From: Clostridium sp. CMCC3677
GTDB lineage: Bacteria; Bacillota; Clostridia; Clostridiales; Clostridiaceae
Direction of reading: 5' to 3'
DNA length: 64,000 nt
Assembly: GCF_023845585.1 (NCBI RefSeq)
Contig: NZ_JAMQHS010000008.1
Coordinates: forward strand, 1 to 64,000
Part shown: positions 43,898-53,953 of the stretch, piece by piece
Layout: every line of letters begins with the position of its first letter
Position numbering within the stretch: position 1 is the first letter of the stretch
The notes under the pieces: model-generated
What the model was told of the DNA's origin: nothing
The model's input: only the letters and a program-made list of their open reading frames with translations
The model's database searches: none
Position numbers and translations under genes: made by a program

Positions 43898-45352
43898 ATG
43901 AGAAAATTTCAACAAATTAATTGTGAAAAAGTTTTTTATTACTTTAATGAAATATCTAGGATACCTAGAGGTTCAGGGAATGAGAAGGAAATAAGCGATT
44001 ATTTATTTAATTTCGGGAAAGACCTAGGATTAGAAGCAATTCAAGATGATGCCTTAAATATAATTATAAAAAAGCCAGCATCACCAGGATATGAAAAATC
44101 TCCTAAGGTAATAATACAAGGTCATATGGATATGGTCTGTGAAAAAAATAACGAAAAAGTGCATGATTTTACTAAAGATCCTATAGAATTAGTAGAAAAA
44201 GATGGTTTTATTTATGCTAGTGGTACAACACTTGGCGCTGATGATGGTATTGCAGTAGCATATGCAATGGCAATATTAGAAGATAATACATTAGAACATC
44301 CAGCAATAGAAGTTTTACTTACAAGTGATGAAGAAGCAGGTATGAGTGGAGCTATGGCTTTAAAGTCAGGATGCTTAGATGGAAAAATAGTAATAAATTT
44401 AGATTCTGAAGAAGAAGGTAAATTATTAGTAAGTTGTGCTGGAGGGATAAGAACAAAATCTACTTTAGATGTACAATGGGAAAATATTAAAGAAGGCAAA
44501 AAAGCTTTCAAAGTTGTAATAAAGGGTTTGAGTGGAGGACATTCAGGATCTGATATACATTTGGGAAGAGGAAATTCTAATAAACTTATAGGAAGAGTAT
44601 TAAAAAATATACTTAACCAAATGGAGTTGAATTTAGTATCATTAAACGGTGGATCTAAGAATAATGCTATACCAAGAGAAGCAATTGCAGAATTATTAAT
44701 AGATGCTGATAAGGAAAAAGAATTTTTAAATATAATATCTACATTAAGAGATGAGTTTAAAAATGAATTTAGAGTTAAAGATCCTAATATTCAATTAGAA
44801 ATAGAAGAATTAAAAGAAAATATAGAAAAAGTATTTTCAAAGAAAAGTACAGAAAATGTAATAAATCTTTTATACTTATATCCTAATGGAATAAATACAG
44901 TAAGTTCTGATATTGAAGGTTTAACTGAAAGTTCAACTAACATAGGAGTTCTTACAACAAAAGAAGATCATGTAGAATATGATAGTGCAGTTAGAAGTTC
45001 TGTATTTTCTTTAAGAGGAGAAATAGTTTTAAGAATAAAATGTTTAACTGAAATTTTAGGCGGAACTGTGTCTAATACAGCTGGATACCCAGAGTGGCAA
45101 TATAAAGAAGAATCTAAGATAAGAGAAATTTGTAAAGATGTTTACAAAGAAATGTATAATGAAGAAGCAGAAGTTGTGGCAATTCATGCTGGTGTAGAAT
45201 GTGGATTATTTAAAGAAAAATTAGGAGACTTAGATATGATAAGTTTTGGACCAGATATATTTGATGCACATACTCCAAATGAACATATGAGTATTTCTTC
45301 TGTAGAAAGAGTATGGAGTTATTTATTAGAGGTATTAAAAGAAATAAGATAA
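43898..45352 (+). CDS. pepD: PepD-type aminoacyl-histidine dipeptidase (M20)
   Basis: A cytoplasmic zinc dipeptidase with broad specificity, including Xaa-His dipeptides such as carnosine. It is 484 aa, the family length. Metal and catalytic motifs: IIQGHMDMVCE near residue 75, GADDGIAVAYAMA near 114, TSDEEAGMSGA near 143, and FGPDIFDAHTPNEHMS near the C-terminus. The lid-domain motif GLSGGHSGSDIHLGRGN is present. The ATG follows AGGAAGG. It is monocistronic with a terminator downstream. Confidence 0.95.
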   Translation: MRKFQQINCEKVFYYFNEISRIPRGSGNEKEISDYLFNFGKDLGLEAIQDDALNIIIKKPASPGYEKSPKVIIQGHMDMVCEKNNEKVHDFTKDPIELVEKDGFIYASGTTLGADDGIAVAYAMAILEDNTLEHPAIEVLLTSDEEAGMSGAMALKSGCLDGKIVINLDSEEEGKLLVSCAGGIRTKSTLDVQWENIKEGKKAFKVVIKGLSGGHSGSDIHLGRGNSNKLIGRVLKNILNQMELNLVSLNGGSKNNAIPREAIAELLIDADKEKEFLNIISTLRDEFKNEFRVKDPNIQLEIEELKENIEKVFSKKSTENVINLLYLYPNGINTVSSDIEGLTESSTNIGVLTTKEDHVEYDSAVRSSVFSLRGEIVLRIKCLTEILGGTVSNTAGYPEWQYKEESKIREICKDVYKEMYNEEAEVVAIHAGVECGLFKEKLGDLDMISFGPDIFDAHTPNEHMSISSVERVWSYLLEVLKEIR

Positions 45353-45390
45353 TAATATATTATAAATTTGATTTTAAATTTATATATTAG

Positions 45391-45435
45391 AGGTATGTAA
45401 TAAGATTATAAAATTTTATTATATACCTTATTTTT
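45391..45435 (+). terminator. Probable terminator after pepD
   Basis: AGGTATGTAATAA pairs with TTATTATATACCT around a 12-nt loop, followed by TATTTTTG. Confidence 0.7.
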
Positions 45436-45461
45436 GTTAAAACTAAAAGAAGCTAAACTCA

Positions 45462-45545
45462 GGTACAATGGCTGAGTAAGTTCAAAAAAATTAATATACA
45501 ATATTTATCTATCATGTATATCAACATAGATTTAAAATAGAGCCA
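45462..45545 (-). repeat. Dispersed palindromic repeat, truncated copy E
   Basis: Read on the plus strand, GGCTGAGTAAGTTCAA and ATCTATCATGTATATCAACATA match the reverse complement of copy C (GGACTGAGTAATTGAACT and CCTATTGTATATATCAACATA). The outer part of one end and most of the middle are missing. Confidence 0.55.
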
Positions 45546-45681
45546 AATTTAAAAATAAATTATCATTTCAAATAACGTAACAAATATTTATATTTAATAA
45601 AGGATAAATATGGATTAATAAAGAATTATTACTTAATAAGTAATTAATATCTAGAACTAATTGAAAGAGGGGATATATGTA

Positions 45682-46194
45682 TTGGTAGATGTTGAGTTTT
45701 ATTATGAAGATTTTGAAATAACTAGTGTAAAAAAGAGTGACATAGATAGATTAAATAAATGGATAATTTTAAATGACAAATTCAGTGTTGATTTATTTTC
45801 TTTAGACCAACAATTATTTTTCAGAAGATTTTTAGAATATTATTTAACAGAAGAAGAACTATTTTTAAAAATAGAAAAAGATAATGAGATTTATGGTGTG
45901 TTTAAAGGCAGATTAGAGTTACAAGAAAAATCAGAGCTATTCATATGGCTATATTTAATAGATTCAAGATTTAGAAACAAAGGGCTTGGAAAAAATATGT
46001 TAATAGAAATTTTGCAATATTTTAAGAGTAAATATTGTATAGAGTGTTTCAAAGTTGGTGTAAATTCAAAAAATAAGAGGGCAGTTAAGTTTTGGAATAA
46101 CTCTGGATTCAATAAATTAAGAATTGCAAAAAACTTTTTTGAAGATAGTAAATATGAAACATCAGATTTACTTATATTAAATAAGATATCGTAA
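45682..46194 (+). CDS. GNAT-family acetyltransferase
   Basis: A 170-aa acetyltransferase. The acetyl-CoA binding motif reads FRNKGLGKNMLIEILQYF (R-x-x-G-x-G type), followed by the typical beta-bulge and the C-terminal VGVNSKNKRAVKFWNNSGFNKLRI. The substrate is unknown. AGAGGGGA at 45666-45673 is correctly spaced from TTG at 45682 and overlaps too closely with earlier in-frame codons, so TTG is taken as the start. It stands alone. The 300 bp upstream hold repeat copy E and nothing else I can name. Confidence 0.82.
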   Translation: MVDVEFYYEDFEITSVKKSDIDRLNKWIILNDKFSVDLFSLDQQLFFRRFLEYYLTEEELFLKIEKDNEIYGVFKGRLELQEKSELFIWLYLIDSRFRNKGLGKNMLIEILQYFKSKYCIECFKVGVNSKNKRAVKFWNNSGFNKLRIAKNFFEDSKYETSDLLILNKIS

Positions 46195-46312
46195 GTAAAA
46201 TTTATAAAATAAAATACCTAACATAATTCATATAAATGTAAAGTTAACAATAAATATATTATTACAAATATAATTAATATATTTTACATAATTTAATTTT
46301 AGGAGGTATTTT

Positions 46313-46972
46313 ATGAAGTATACTAGATATGAATATAAAAAACATGGAAAGATGAAACTTATATTTATAATATTAATAATAGCTTTATTATCAATTTTAA
46401 TGGGAATGTATTTTAGTAAATTCATATTTAAGGGGAAATTAGATATTAGTTCATTCAATCAACAAGAAAATGTTGTTTCAGATCAAGAGTTTATAGCACT
46501 ACAATTTGGATATTATTCCAACAAAGACAATGCAGATGCAGCAATGAGAACAATACCTTCTAAATATAATTCTTACATTATTGAAGAAGAAGGTCATTAT
46601 AGAGTTGTTATAGGATTGTATTCTAAAAAAGATGGTGAAAAACAATTGGAAAATTTAATATCTCAAGGAATAAATGCTGTGAAAATTAAATTTAGTATAT
46701 CTAAAGAAAATTTAGAACAAAATAAAGTTGCAGAACTTATAAATGCATTTTTAAAGATAAATAGCACATTAGAAGATGAAAATGTAAAAAGTGTAAAAAC
46801 ATCTGATTATAAAACTTGGTGTTTAAATATTACAAAAAAAGAGAACTTGGATACAAATAATAGTTTAAAAGAAATCAGTGATTATATAAATAATTTACCA
46901 GATGAATTAAATAAAAATAATGTAAATGAATACTTAAAATACTTTTATGAAAGATTAAAAAATATGCAATAG
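46313..46972 (+). CDS. Single-pass SPOR-domain protein
   Basis: A 219-aa membrane protein. A short basic cytoplasmic start precedes a membrane helix at about residues 15-38 (LIFIILIIALLSILMGMYFS). The SPOR domain follows at about 58-130 (FIALQFGYYSNKDNADAAMRTIPSK, then HYRVVIGLYSKKDGEKQLENL). SPOR domains bind denuded glycan strands at division septa or in the spore wall. It lies just before the maf-radC-mre cluster, as is common in clostridia. The ATG follows AGGAGG. Confidence 0.85.
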   Translation: MKYTRYEYKKHGKMKLIFIILIIALLSILMGMYFSKFIFKGKLDISSFNQQENVVSDQEFIALQFGYYSNKDNADAAMRTIPSKYNSYIIEEEGHYRVVIGLYSKKDGEKQLENLISQGINAVKIKFSISKENLEQNKVAELINAFLKINSTLEDENVKSVKTSDYKTWCLNITKKENLDTNNSLKEISDYINNLPDELNKNNVNEYLKYFYERLKNMQ

Positions 46973-47065
46973 AATAATTATTACAATAAAATTAAATTTT
47001 TATAAAAGTGTTACAAGTTGCTTTAACGTACTTGTTTAAGAACTAGTTAAATGATAAACTATATT

Positions 47066-47108
47066 GGTGTAGTAAGTGACTGTAGTAAGTCGTCACAATT
47101 ACTACACC
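47066..47108 (+). terminator. Hairpin after the SPOR-domain gene
   Basis: GGTGTAGTAAGTGAC pairs with GTCACAATTACTACACC with a small bulge and a 10-nt loop. The following T run is interrupted, so termination is probable but not certain. Confidence 0.65.
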
Positions 47109-47204
47109 TTATATATTTTAATTATTAAAAATATGTAATATGTCTATAATTATTATAAATAAGAGATATTTATTTGATGATAGTTATTAAAGGGATGTGA
47201 TTAT

Positions 47205-47771
47205 ATGAAAGTAATATTGGCATCTGCATCACAAAGAAGACAAGAATTACTAATTAGATTATGTGATGATTTTGATATAATGGTTAGTGATTTTGATGAA
47301 GAAAAAGTGATTTTTGAAAACTCAGTTGATGAGTATGTTCAAAGTATAGCATTAGGAAAAGCAATGAGCATTAAAGATAAGATAAAAGAAGATGCTATAA
47401 TAATATCAGCAGATACTATAGTTACATTAGATGATAAGATACTTGGAAAACCTAAAGATGAAGAAGATGCATTCAATATGATTAAATTACTTCAAGGAAG
47501 AAGCCATAAGGTATATTCAGGAGTAGTAGTTATTAACACTAAAAAAGATTTAGTATTAAAAGATAGCGTTGCTACAGAGGTTGTTTTTTCAAAGATGAAT
47601 GACGATGAGATTAGAAAATACATAAAAACCAAGGAACCTTTAGATAAGGCAGGAGCCTATGGAATACAGGGTATAGGTGGAATTTTTGTTAAAGAAATTA
47701 GAGGATGTTACTATAATGTTGTAGGACTTCCTTTAAATAAATTGAAAACTATGCTTGAAGAAGCTATATAG
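47205..47771 (+). CDS. maf: Maf-type nucleoside triphosphate pyrophosphatase
   Basis: A house-cleaning hydrolase that removes dTTP/UTP and modified nucleotides. It is 188 aa. The N-terminal substrate loop VILASASQRRQELL is diagnostic; IISADTIVTLDDKILGKPKDEEDAFNMI and the C-terminal KAGAYGIQGIGGIFVKEIRGCYYNVVGLP complete the family pattern. In Bacillus, Maf also links to septum arrest. It is first in a run of same-strand genes, maf-radC-mreBCD-PBP2, with short gaps. GGGATGTG precedes the ATG. Confidence 0.95.
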   Translation: MKVILASASQRRQELLIRLCDDFDIMVSDFDEEKVIFENSVDEYVQSIALGKAMSIKDKIKEDAIIISADTIVTLDDKILGKPKDEEDAFNMIKLLQGRSHKVYSGVVVINTKKDLVLKDSVATEVVFSKMNDDEIRKYIKTKEPLDKAGAYGIQGIGGIFVKEIRGCYYNVVGLPLNKLKTMLEEAI

Positions 47772-47814
47772 TATTAAGGGATGGGGTATCCAAAATATTA
47801 AGAGGAGAGTATTT

Positions 47815-48504
47815 ATGGAAAATAGTCTTAAAATTAAGGATATACCTAAAAGTGAAAGACCTAAAGAGAAGTTATTATCGTATGGAGCGGATACTTTAAA
47901 TAATTCTGAATTATTAGCAATAATACTTAGAACCGGTACTAAAGGTGAAAATGTGCTTCAACTTAGCAATAGGTTATTATCAGAATTTCAAGGGTTAGAT
48001 GGAATTTTAGAAGCAAGTTTAGATGATATAACATCAATAAAGGGAATAAAAGAAGGCAAAGCTTCTCAAATACTAGCTTTAGCTGAACTTTTTAAAAGAT
48101 TTAGAACATTTAAATCAGTAGATAGAGATGTAAAAATTATGTGTCCTAATGATTTAGCGACATTAATTAATGGAGAAATGAGTTTATTAAAGCAAGAAAT
48201 ATTAAAGGTAATATTTTTAAATACTAAAAATATTGTTATTGGCACAAAAGATGTATTCAAAGGTAGTCTTAATACATCTATCGTCCATCCAAGAGAAATC
48301 TTTAAGGAAGCAATAAATAAAAGTAGTGCAAAAATAATAATAGCTCATAATCATCCCTCAGGAGACCCCACACCCAGCAAGGAAGATAAAAATATAACTC
48401 TTAGAATAAAAGAGTGTGGTGAAATCATGGGGATTGAATTGCTTGATCATATAATAATTGGGAAAAATAATTTTATAAGCTTAAAAGAAAAAGGATTTGT
48501 ATAA
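47815..48504 (+). CDS. radC: RadC-family JAB-domain protein
   Basis: A 229-aa protein long named as a DNA repair factor, although direct evidence for that role is weak. An N-terminal helix-hairpin-helix region (DDITSIKGIKEGKASQILALAEL) is followed by a JAB/MPN domain with the metal motif IIIAHNHPSGDPTPSKED near residue 175. The frame is open 20 codons upstream, into maf, but AGAGGAGAG fits the ATG at 47815. The radC-mreB adjacency is conserved in Firmicutes. Confidence 0.93.
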   Translation: MENSLKIKDIPKSERPKEKLLSYGADTLNNSELLAIILRTGTKGENVLQLSNRLLSEFQGLDGILEASLDDITSIKGIKEGKASQILALAELFKRFRTFKSVDRDVKIMCPNDLATLINGEMSLLKQEILKVIFLNTKNIVIGTKDVFKGSLNTSIVHPREIFKEAINKSSAKIIIAHNHPSGDPTPSKEDKNITLRIKECGEIMGIELLDHIIIGKNNFISLKEKGFV

Positions 48505-48530
48505 TTGAAAATTGAAAGGGGAAAAATACA

Positions 48531-49631
48531 ATGGCATTTTTTGGATCTGGAAAAGATATGGGAATAGATTTAGGAACAGCAAACACTTTAGTATTTGCAA
48601 AAGGAAAAGGAATAGTTTTAAGAGAACCTTCTGTTGTAGCAATGAACAATATAACTAGAAAACCACTAGCAGTAGGTTCAGAAGCTAAACTTATGATAGG
48701 AAGAACACCAGGAAATATAGTTGCAATAAGACCTTTAAGAGATGGAGTAATTGCAGACTTTGATGTAGCTCAAACAATGCTAAAGAAATTAATAGAAAAA
48801 GTTTCTACTAAAAATGCATTTAAGAGCCCAAGAATAATAGTTTGTTATCCATCAGGAATTACAGAGGTAGAAAAAAGAGCAATCGAAGAAGCTACTAAAT
48901 TAGCGGGTGCAAGAGACGTTATATTAATGGAAGAACCAATGGCAGCAGCTATCGGCGCAGGATTACCAGTTAGTGAACCAACAGGTAGTATGATAGTAGA
49001 TATTGGTGGAGGAACAACTGAAGTCGCTATTATATCATTAGGTGGTATAGTAACAAGCAGATCATTAAGAGTTGCTGGAGATGAATTAGATCAAGCAATA
49101 ATTTCTTATATTAAGAAAGAATTTAATTTAATGATTGGTGAAAGAACATCAGAACAAGTTAAAATGGAGATAGGTTCAGCTCACGTAAGTAAAAAGCTTA
49201 ATAATTCAGTAAATGTTGAAGCTGCAAGTGAATCTGATGAAGAAAGTGATAAAGTAAGTGAAGTAGTTGAATTTAATAATGATGATAGAACTATGGAAAT
49301 AAAAGGTAGAGACATGATAAGTGGTTTACCTAAAGTAATAGAAATTACAGAATCTCAAATAAGAGAAGCTTTAAGAGAGCCAGTATGTGCTATTATTGAA
49401 GCAATTAAAACAACACTAGAAAAAACACCACCAGAATTAGCAGCAGATATTATGGATAAAGGAATCATGTTAGCTGGTGGGGGAGCTTTATTAAAAGGCT
49501 TGGATATTTTAATAAATGAAGAAACAAATATGCCTGTACATATAGCAGAGGCACCTCTTGATTGTGTAGTTTTAGGCGCTGGTAAAGCTCTAGAAGATTT
49601 TGATAAGATAAGCAAAGATCAAAGAGGTTAG
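48531..49631 (+). CDS. mreB: Rod-shape actin homologue MreB with an acidic insertion
   Basis: A bacterial actin that guides lateral wall synthesis. It is 366 aa, about 30 longer than usual. Phosphate and adenosine motifs: [26 protein letters not shown] and [14 protein letters not shown]. Between MEIGSAH (near residue 217) and [15 protein letters not shown] (near 254) lies an insertion of roughly 30 residues, rich in S, E and D ([19 protein letters not shown]), where other MreBs have a short turn. The frame is intact and the flanks align normally. mreC follows after 3 bp. Confidence 0.95.
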   Translation: MAFFGSGKDMGIDLGTANTLVFAKGKGIVLREPSVVAMNNITRKPLAVGSEAKLMIGRTPGNIVAIRPLRDGVIADFDVAQTMLKKLIEKVSTKNAFKSPRIIVCYPSGITEVEKRAIEEATKLAGARDVILMEEPMAAAIGAGLPVSEPTGSMIVDIGGGTTEVAIISLGGIVTSRSLRVAGDELDQAIISYIKKEFNLMIGERTSEQVKMEIGSAHVSKKLNNSVNVEAASESDEESDKVSEVVEFNNDDRTMEIKGRDMISGLPKVIEITESQIREALREPVCAIIEAIKTTLEKTPPELAADIMDKGIMLAGGGALLKGLDILINEETNMPVHIAEAPLDCVVLGAGKALEDFDKISKDQRG

Positions 49632-49634
49632 TAA

Positions 49635-50480
49635 ATGAAATTTCTTAAAAACAAACTGGCAGTAACTATTATAGTGCTGTCAGTTACATTTTTAGGACTT
49701 ATAGTTTATACAGTCAAGAGAGAGAATAAAACTGTTATTGAAAATGGTGCTAGTAATGCGTTGAAACCAGCTCAAACGCTTATTTATAAGGCTACAAACA
49801 GAGTGAAAGAAACTTTAGATTTCTTTTTAAATTTTTCAGAAGTTAAAGATCAAAGTAAAAAGCTAACAGTAGAAAATGAAGAACTTAAAAGTAAACTTAT
49901 ACAATATTCAGATTTAGAAGAAGAGAATAAAAGATTAAGATCAATTGTAAATTTTGCAGAGCAAAATAACAATTACAATTATATAGGATGCGATATAATC
50001 GGATATAGCGGTGGAAATTTTTTAGATGGATATATAGTTAATAAGGGCGAAAATGAAGGTATAAAAAAAGGTATGGTTGTTATGGCTGCACAAGGTCTTG
50101 TAGGTCAAGTAACATCAGTAGGAAGTAACTGGAGTATAGTTCAATCATTGATCAATGAAAACATAGCTGTAAGCGTTATGGTTGAAAGTACTAGAGAATC
50201 AACTGGATACTTAAAAGGATATAAAGATAATAAAAATAGAAATTTAGCTAAGGTATACAATTTACCAATTGATTCAGAAGTAAAAGAGGGTGATGTAATA
50301 ATTACATCAGGTGTTGGACTGATTTATCCTAAAGAAATTAAAATAGGGGAAGTTACTCATGTTGACGAAGATAAGATAAAAGTTATGAAGAGTGCTGTTG
50401 TAAAACCTTATGTAGATTTTAATAAGCTAGAAGAATTATTTATTGTATCTCCTAAAGACACAAGAGAAATAAAATATTAG
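49635..50480 (+). CDS. mreC: Rod-shape protein MreC
   Basis: A 281-aa bitopic protein linking cytoplasmic MreB to periplasm-side wall enzymes. An N-terminal membrane helix (KLAVTIIVLSVTFLGLIVYTV) is followed by a coiled coil (residues about 65-105, ENEELKSKLIQYSDLEEENKRLRSIV) and the double beta-barrel (GQVTSVGSNWSIVQSLINEN, GDVIITSGVGLIYPKEIKIGEV). Its order and 3-bp spacing from mreB confirm the assignment. Confidence 0.95.
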   Translation: MKFLKNKLAVTIIVLSVTFLGLIVYTVKRENKTVIENGASNALKPAQTLIYKATNRVKETLDFFLNFSEVKDQSKKLTVENEELKSKLIQYSDLEEENKRLRSIVNFAEQNNNYNYIGCDIIGYSGGNFLDGYIVNKGENEGIKKGMVVMAAQGLVGQVTSVGSNWSIVQSLINENIAVSVMVESTRESTGYLKGYKDNKNRNLAKVYNLPIDSEVKEGDVIITSGVGLIYPKEIKIGEVTHVDEDKIKVMKSAVVKPYVDFNKLEELFIVSPKDTREIKY

Positions 50481-50490
50481 GGGTTTTAGT

Positions 50491-50982
50491 ATGGAAAAAT
50501 TAATAGTTATTTTAATATCTATAGGATTAGCTATATTGGATAATTCTTTAATTCCGTTCTTTTCTATACATGGGGTATATCCGAGCATATTACTTACTTT
50601 TGCTATTGCATACTCACTTGTATATGGAAGAGAAAAGGCAGTCTTTATAGGATCGGTAAGTGGAATACTACAGGATTTATTTTTCTTTAATGTTTTTGGA
50701 ATAAATTCTATATTAAATTTATTATTATGTCTTTTTGCAAGTATAATTGGTGAAAATATATTTAAAACTAAAAAGTTAATTCCCATAATTTCTATGTTTT
50801 TAATAACTGTTTTAAAATATATGGGAATATTTATAATATGCTATTTTTTAAGAATAGATATGGAACTATTCAAAGGTATAGGAATGGCATTATACAATTC
50901 TATAATTATGTTTTTTGTATATAAGCTAATTATGAAAATTCCAGATGAGGAATATAAAAAAAGACCATGGAGGTTTAAATGA
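50491..50982 (+). CDS. mreD: Rod-shape protein MreD
   Basis: A 163-aa polytopic membrane protein of the elongasome. It has about five hydrophobic segments (LIVILISIGLAILDNSLIPFF, YPSILLTFAIAYSLVYG, and so on) and the family motif EKAVFIGSVSGILQDLFFFNVFGINSI. It lies between mreC and the PBP2 gene and overlaps the latter by 4 bp. It is poorly conserved in sequence, as usual, so position supports the name. Confidence 0.92.
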   Translation: MEKLIVILISIGLAILDNSLIPFFSIHGVYPSILLTFAIAYSLVYGREKAVFIGSVSGILQDLFFFNVFGINSILNLLLCLFASIIGENIFKTKKLIPIISMFLITVLKYMGIFIICYFLRIDMELFKGIGMALYNSIIMFFVYKLIMKIPDEEYKKRPWRFK

Positions 50983-53864
50983 TAGTAAATAAGCCAACAA
51001 AGAAAAAGAAAATTTCAAGGTATACTATTTTGAGTATAATAATGTTTATTATCTTTGGAGCTATTACTATAAAGCTTATATATCTTCAAGTGTTAAATTA
51101 TGATAATTATAAAGAAAGAGCTAATGCCAATTCGACAAGATTCGTATCGGAAAAAGCACCAAGAGGAAAGATATATGATCAAAGTGGTAATTTATTAGCT
51201 ACTAATATACAAACATATACTCTTACATATACTAAAACTACAGATGCAGATAAAGTGTTTTATTCAACTATGAAAGAACTTTTTAAAGTATTAGAAGAAA
51301 ATGGAGAAAAATTTCAAGATACTTTAAATTTAAAATTAAATGATAATAATGAAATTTACTTCGAGTATAAAACATCAGATGCAGAATCAAGAAAATATGA
51401 AGAAATTAGGTTTAAAAGAGATAGAGGTTTAAATGATGAACTTCACAAAACTCTTTTCAAGGATGTAGAAGAACTTGATGACAATCAAAATCAAAAAATA
51501 AATGAAGAATTAGTTAAGATAAGTCCAGAAGATACTTTTTATTATTTAGTCAAGGCTTATAATTTAATTAAGTGTGTTGATCCGAGTCCTAATAAGGAAC
51601 AAAGTGCAGCATATAGTAAAATGAGCGGAAAAGAAATAACAGATATATTATTACAAAATGGATATTCATTAAGGGATATTAGAAACTTTATTGTAATAAA
51701 AGATGCTATAAAAATGCAAAGTTTTAAAGGTTATAAAGCTGTAACAATAGCAAGTAATATAAAAAAAGATACTGCTTTTATAGTTTATCAAAAGCTTAGT
51801 TCATTGCCAGGAATAGATGTTAATTTAGAGCCTGTAAGATATTATCCTAATCAAGAATTAGCATCTTCGGCTTTAGGTTATGTGTCATCTATTGATAGTT
51901 CACAAAGTGATAAGTATGAATTAAGAGGATATGATGTATCATCAGATTTAATAGGTAAATCTGGTATAGAGTCAGCATTTGAGGAACAATTAAAGGGTGT
52001 TAAAGGTGGAAAAACAGTAAAGGTAAATTCTCAAGGTAGAGTTACAGAAGAACTGTTTAAGCTTCAATCTTATCCAGGAAATGATGTTCATCTTACAATA
52101 GATAGTGAAATTCAATATGCAGCAGAGCATGCTTTTGCAGATGGTATAAAGAATATAAGAGAAAATGTTTATGATAGTGATGGATCAAGATATTCTAATG
52201 CAACAAGAGGTGCTTTAATTGCAGTAGATGTCAATAGTGGTAAAATTTTATCTTTAGTTAGTTATCCAAACTATAATCCTAATGTATTTACAATACCAGG
52301 AACGGTAAGTGAAGAAGAAACCAAAGAATATTTTTCACCAGATTATGAAGCTTTTGCAAATCAATTAATACAAAATAAGGGATTAAGTAAAAGTGTTAAT
52401 CAATTATTTCCAGAAGATGCGAATGGGTATAGAGAAGATGTTAATGATTTATATCCAAAACCATTTTATAATTATGCAACAATGGGAAAAATCCCGCCAG
52501 GATCAACATTTAAAGTATTAACATCAATTGCTGGTCTTGAAGAAGGGGCAGTTACTCCAGGTGAAACTATATTAGATAGGGGTATATTTAAAGAACATCC
52601 TGAAACATTTGGACCGACGTTTGGTCCAGAATGTTTAATTTATCACAATAGTGGTGCTACTCATGGACCTACAGATGTAGCTAAGGCAATACAGGTATCT
52701 TGTAACTATTATTTCTATGAAGTTGCTTATAGAATGTATATGTTAAATGGTAAAGGAATTGAAGGATTAAATTCTATAGCAAAATATGCATGGGAATTTG
52801 GATTAGGAATTCCACCTGATTCTAAGGAAAAAGCTACAACAGGGATAGAGATAGAAGAAAATTTTGGTCAAACATATAATTTTGAATCATTTAAAAATCA
52901 ATCAGTATACTATGCTAAATACGAATTAGTAGATTATTTGGAAAAAGGAGATTATAAGGGAGCAGAAAGAAATTTTGTTCCGTTTGATATAGGATTTTCA
53001 GAAGATGATACTGAAAAAATAAAAGAAGCTAAAAAGTCTATAAAAGATAAGGTTGAGGAAAGATTAAAAAAAGTTGAACCAGGAAAGGGCATTGAAGAAA
53101 CAGAAGATGAGTTTTCTAAGAGTATAAAACCTTATGTAAAAACAATAGTAGATAATTCAGATAAATATAAACAAAGCGTGGCTAAGTGGGAAAGTGAAGG
53201 TAAAAAATTTAATGCAGATGAGCAAGTTGCTGCAGTTACTAGAATAATTACTAGATTTGCAGTTAATGACAAACCGGCAGAAATAACGTCACCAGCTCAA
53301 ATAGTATATGCTGCAATAGGTCAAGGTATAAATTTATATACACCTATGCAATTAGCATCATATGTTTCAACTGTAGCAAATGGTGGAACTAGATATAAAC
53401 TTCATTTAGTAGATAAAATTACTGATAATGATGGAAATGTAGTTCAAGAATTTGGTTCAGAAGTTTTAAATAAAGTAGAAATGAAAAGTGATACAATAAA
53501 TGCTGTTAGAAACGGTATGTCAAGTGTTAATGAAGCGGAAGGTGGTACTGCTTCCGCTACATTTAGAAATTTTCCTATACCAACAGCAGGTAAAACAGGT
53601 ACTGCAGATTTTAGAGAGAATCAAAAGGAAATAGGTAGATCACCTTATGCAACATATATAAGTTTTGCTCCATCTGATAATCCTAAAATAGCAGTAGTTG
53701 CAGTTGTATTTGATGGAGGACATGGTGGAGAGATAGCTCCAGCAGTTAAAGCTGTTTATGAAGCATATTTTAAAGATCAATTAATTGGAACTAATTATGC
53801 ATCGCAATCAGAATCATTTAAAAAATATGTATTAGAAAATCCTTTTAATACAACTAAACCATAA
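50979..53864 (+). CDS. mrdA: Class B penicillin-binding protein 2 (elongation transpeptidase)
   Basis: The cross-linking enzyme of lateral wall growth, working with RodA. At 961 aa it is longer than the roughly 600-700 aa model enzymes. A membrane helix lies at residues about 14-36, followed by the pedestal domain starting RFVSEKAPRGKIYDQSGNLLATN. Catalytic motifs: STFK with Ser509, SCN at 574-576 and KTGT at 872-875. Much of the added length is a charged insertion at about 625-765 between SCN and KTGT (KEAKKSIKDKVEERLKKVEPG), plus another near 90-260. It overlaps mreD by 4 bp and ends the cluster. Confidence 0.93.
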   Translation: MIVNKPTKKKKISRYTILSIIMFIIFGAITIKLIYLQVLNYDNYKERANANSTRFVSEKAPRGKIYDQSGNLLATNIQTYTLTYTKTTDADKVFYSTMKELFKVLEENGEKFQDTLNLKLNDNNEIYFEYKTSDAESRKYEEIRFKRDRGLNDELHKTLFKDVEELDDNQNQKINEELVKISPEDTFYYLVKAYNLIKCVDPSPNKEQSAAYSKMSGKEITDILLQNGYSLRDIRNFIVIKDAIKMQSFKGYKAVTIASNIKKDTAFIVYQKLSSLPGIDVNLEPVRYYPNQELASSALGYVSSIDSSQSDKYELRGYDVSSDLIGKSGIESAFEEQLKGVKGGKTVKVNSQGRVTEELFKLQSYPGNDVHLTIDSEIQYAAEHAFADGIKNIRENVYDSDGSRYSNATRGALIAVDVNSGKILSLVSYPNYNPNVFTIPGTVSEEETKEYFSPDYEAFANQLIQNKGLSKSVNQLFPEDANGYREDVNDLYPKPFYNYATMGKIPPGSTFKVLTSIAGLEEGAVTPGETILDRGIFKEHPETFGPTFGPECLIYHNSGATHGPTDVAKAIQVSCNYYFYEVAYRMYMLNGKGIEGLNSIAKYAWEFGLGIPPDSKEKATTGIEIEENFGQTYNFESFKNQSVYYAKYELVDYLEKGDYKGAERNFVPFDIGFSEDDTEKIKEAKKSIKDKVEERLKKVEPGKGIEETEDEFSKSIKPYVKTIVDNSDKYKQSVAKWESEGKKFNADEQVAAVTRIITRFAVNDKPAEITSPAQIVYAAIGQGINLYTPMQLASYVSTVANGGTRYKLHLVDKITDNDGNVVQEFGSEVLNKVEMKSDTINAVRNGMSSVNEAEGGTASATFRNFPIPTAGKTGTADFRENQKEIGRSPYATYISFAPSDNPKIAVVAVVFDGGHGGEIAPAVKAVYEAYFKDQLIGTNYASQSESFKKYVLENPFNTTKP

Positions 53865-53910
53865 ATAAATGAAGCGACTGTTACTCAAAACTAATATATA
53901 GAAAAATAAT

Positions 53911-53953
53911 AAAAAGTTATCTTAAACGAATTTAAGTTTAAGATAACTTTTTT
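53911..53953 (+). terminator. Intrinsic terminator after the mre-PBP2 operon
   Basis: AAAAAGTTATCTTAAAC pairs perfectly with GTTTAAGATAACTTTTT, 17 bp, ending in T. Confidence 0.92.
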
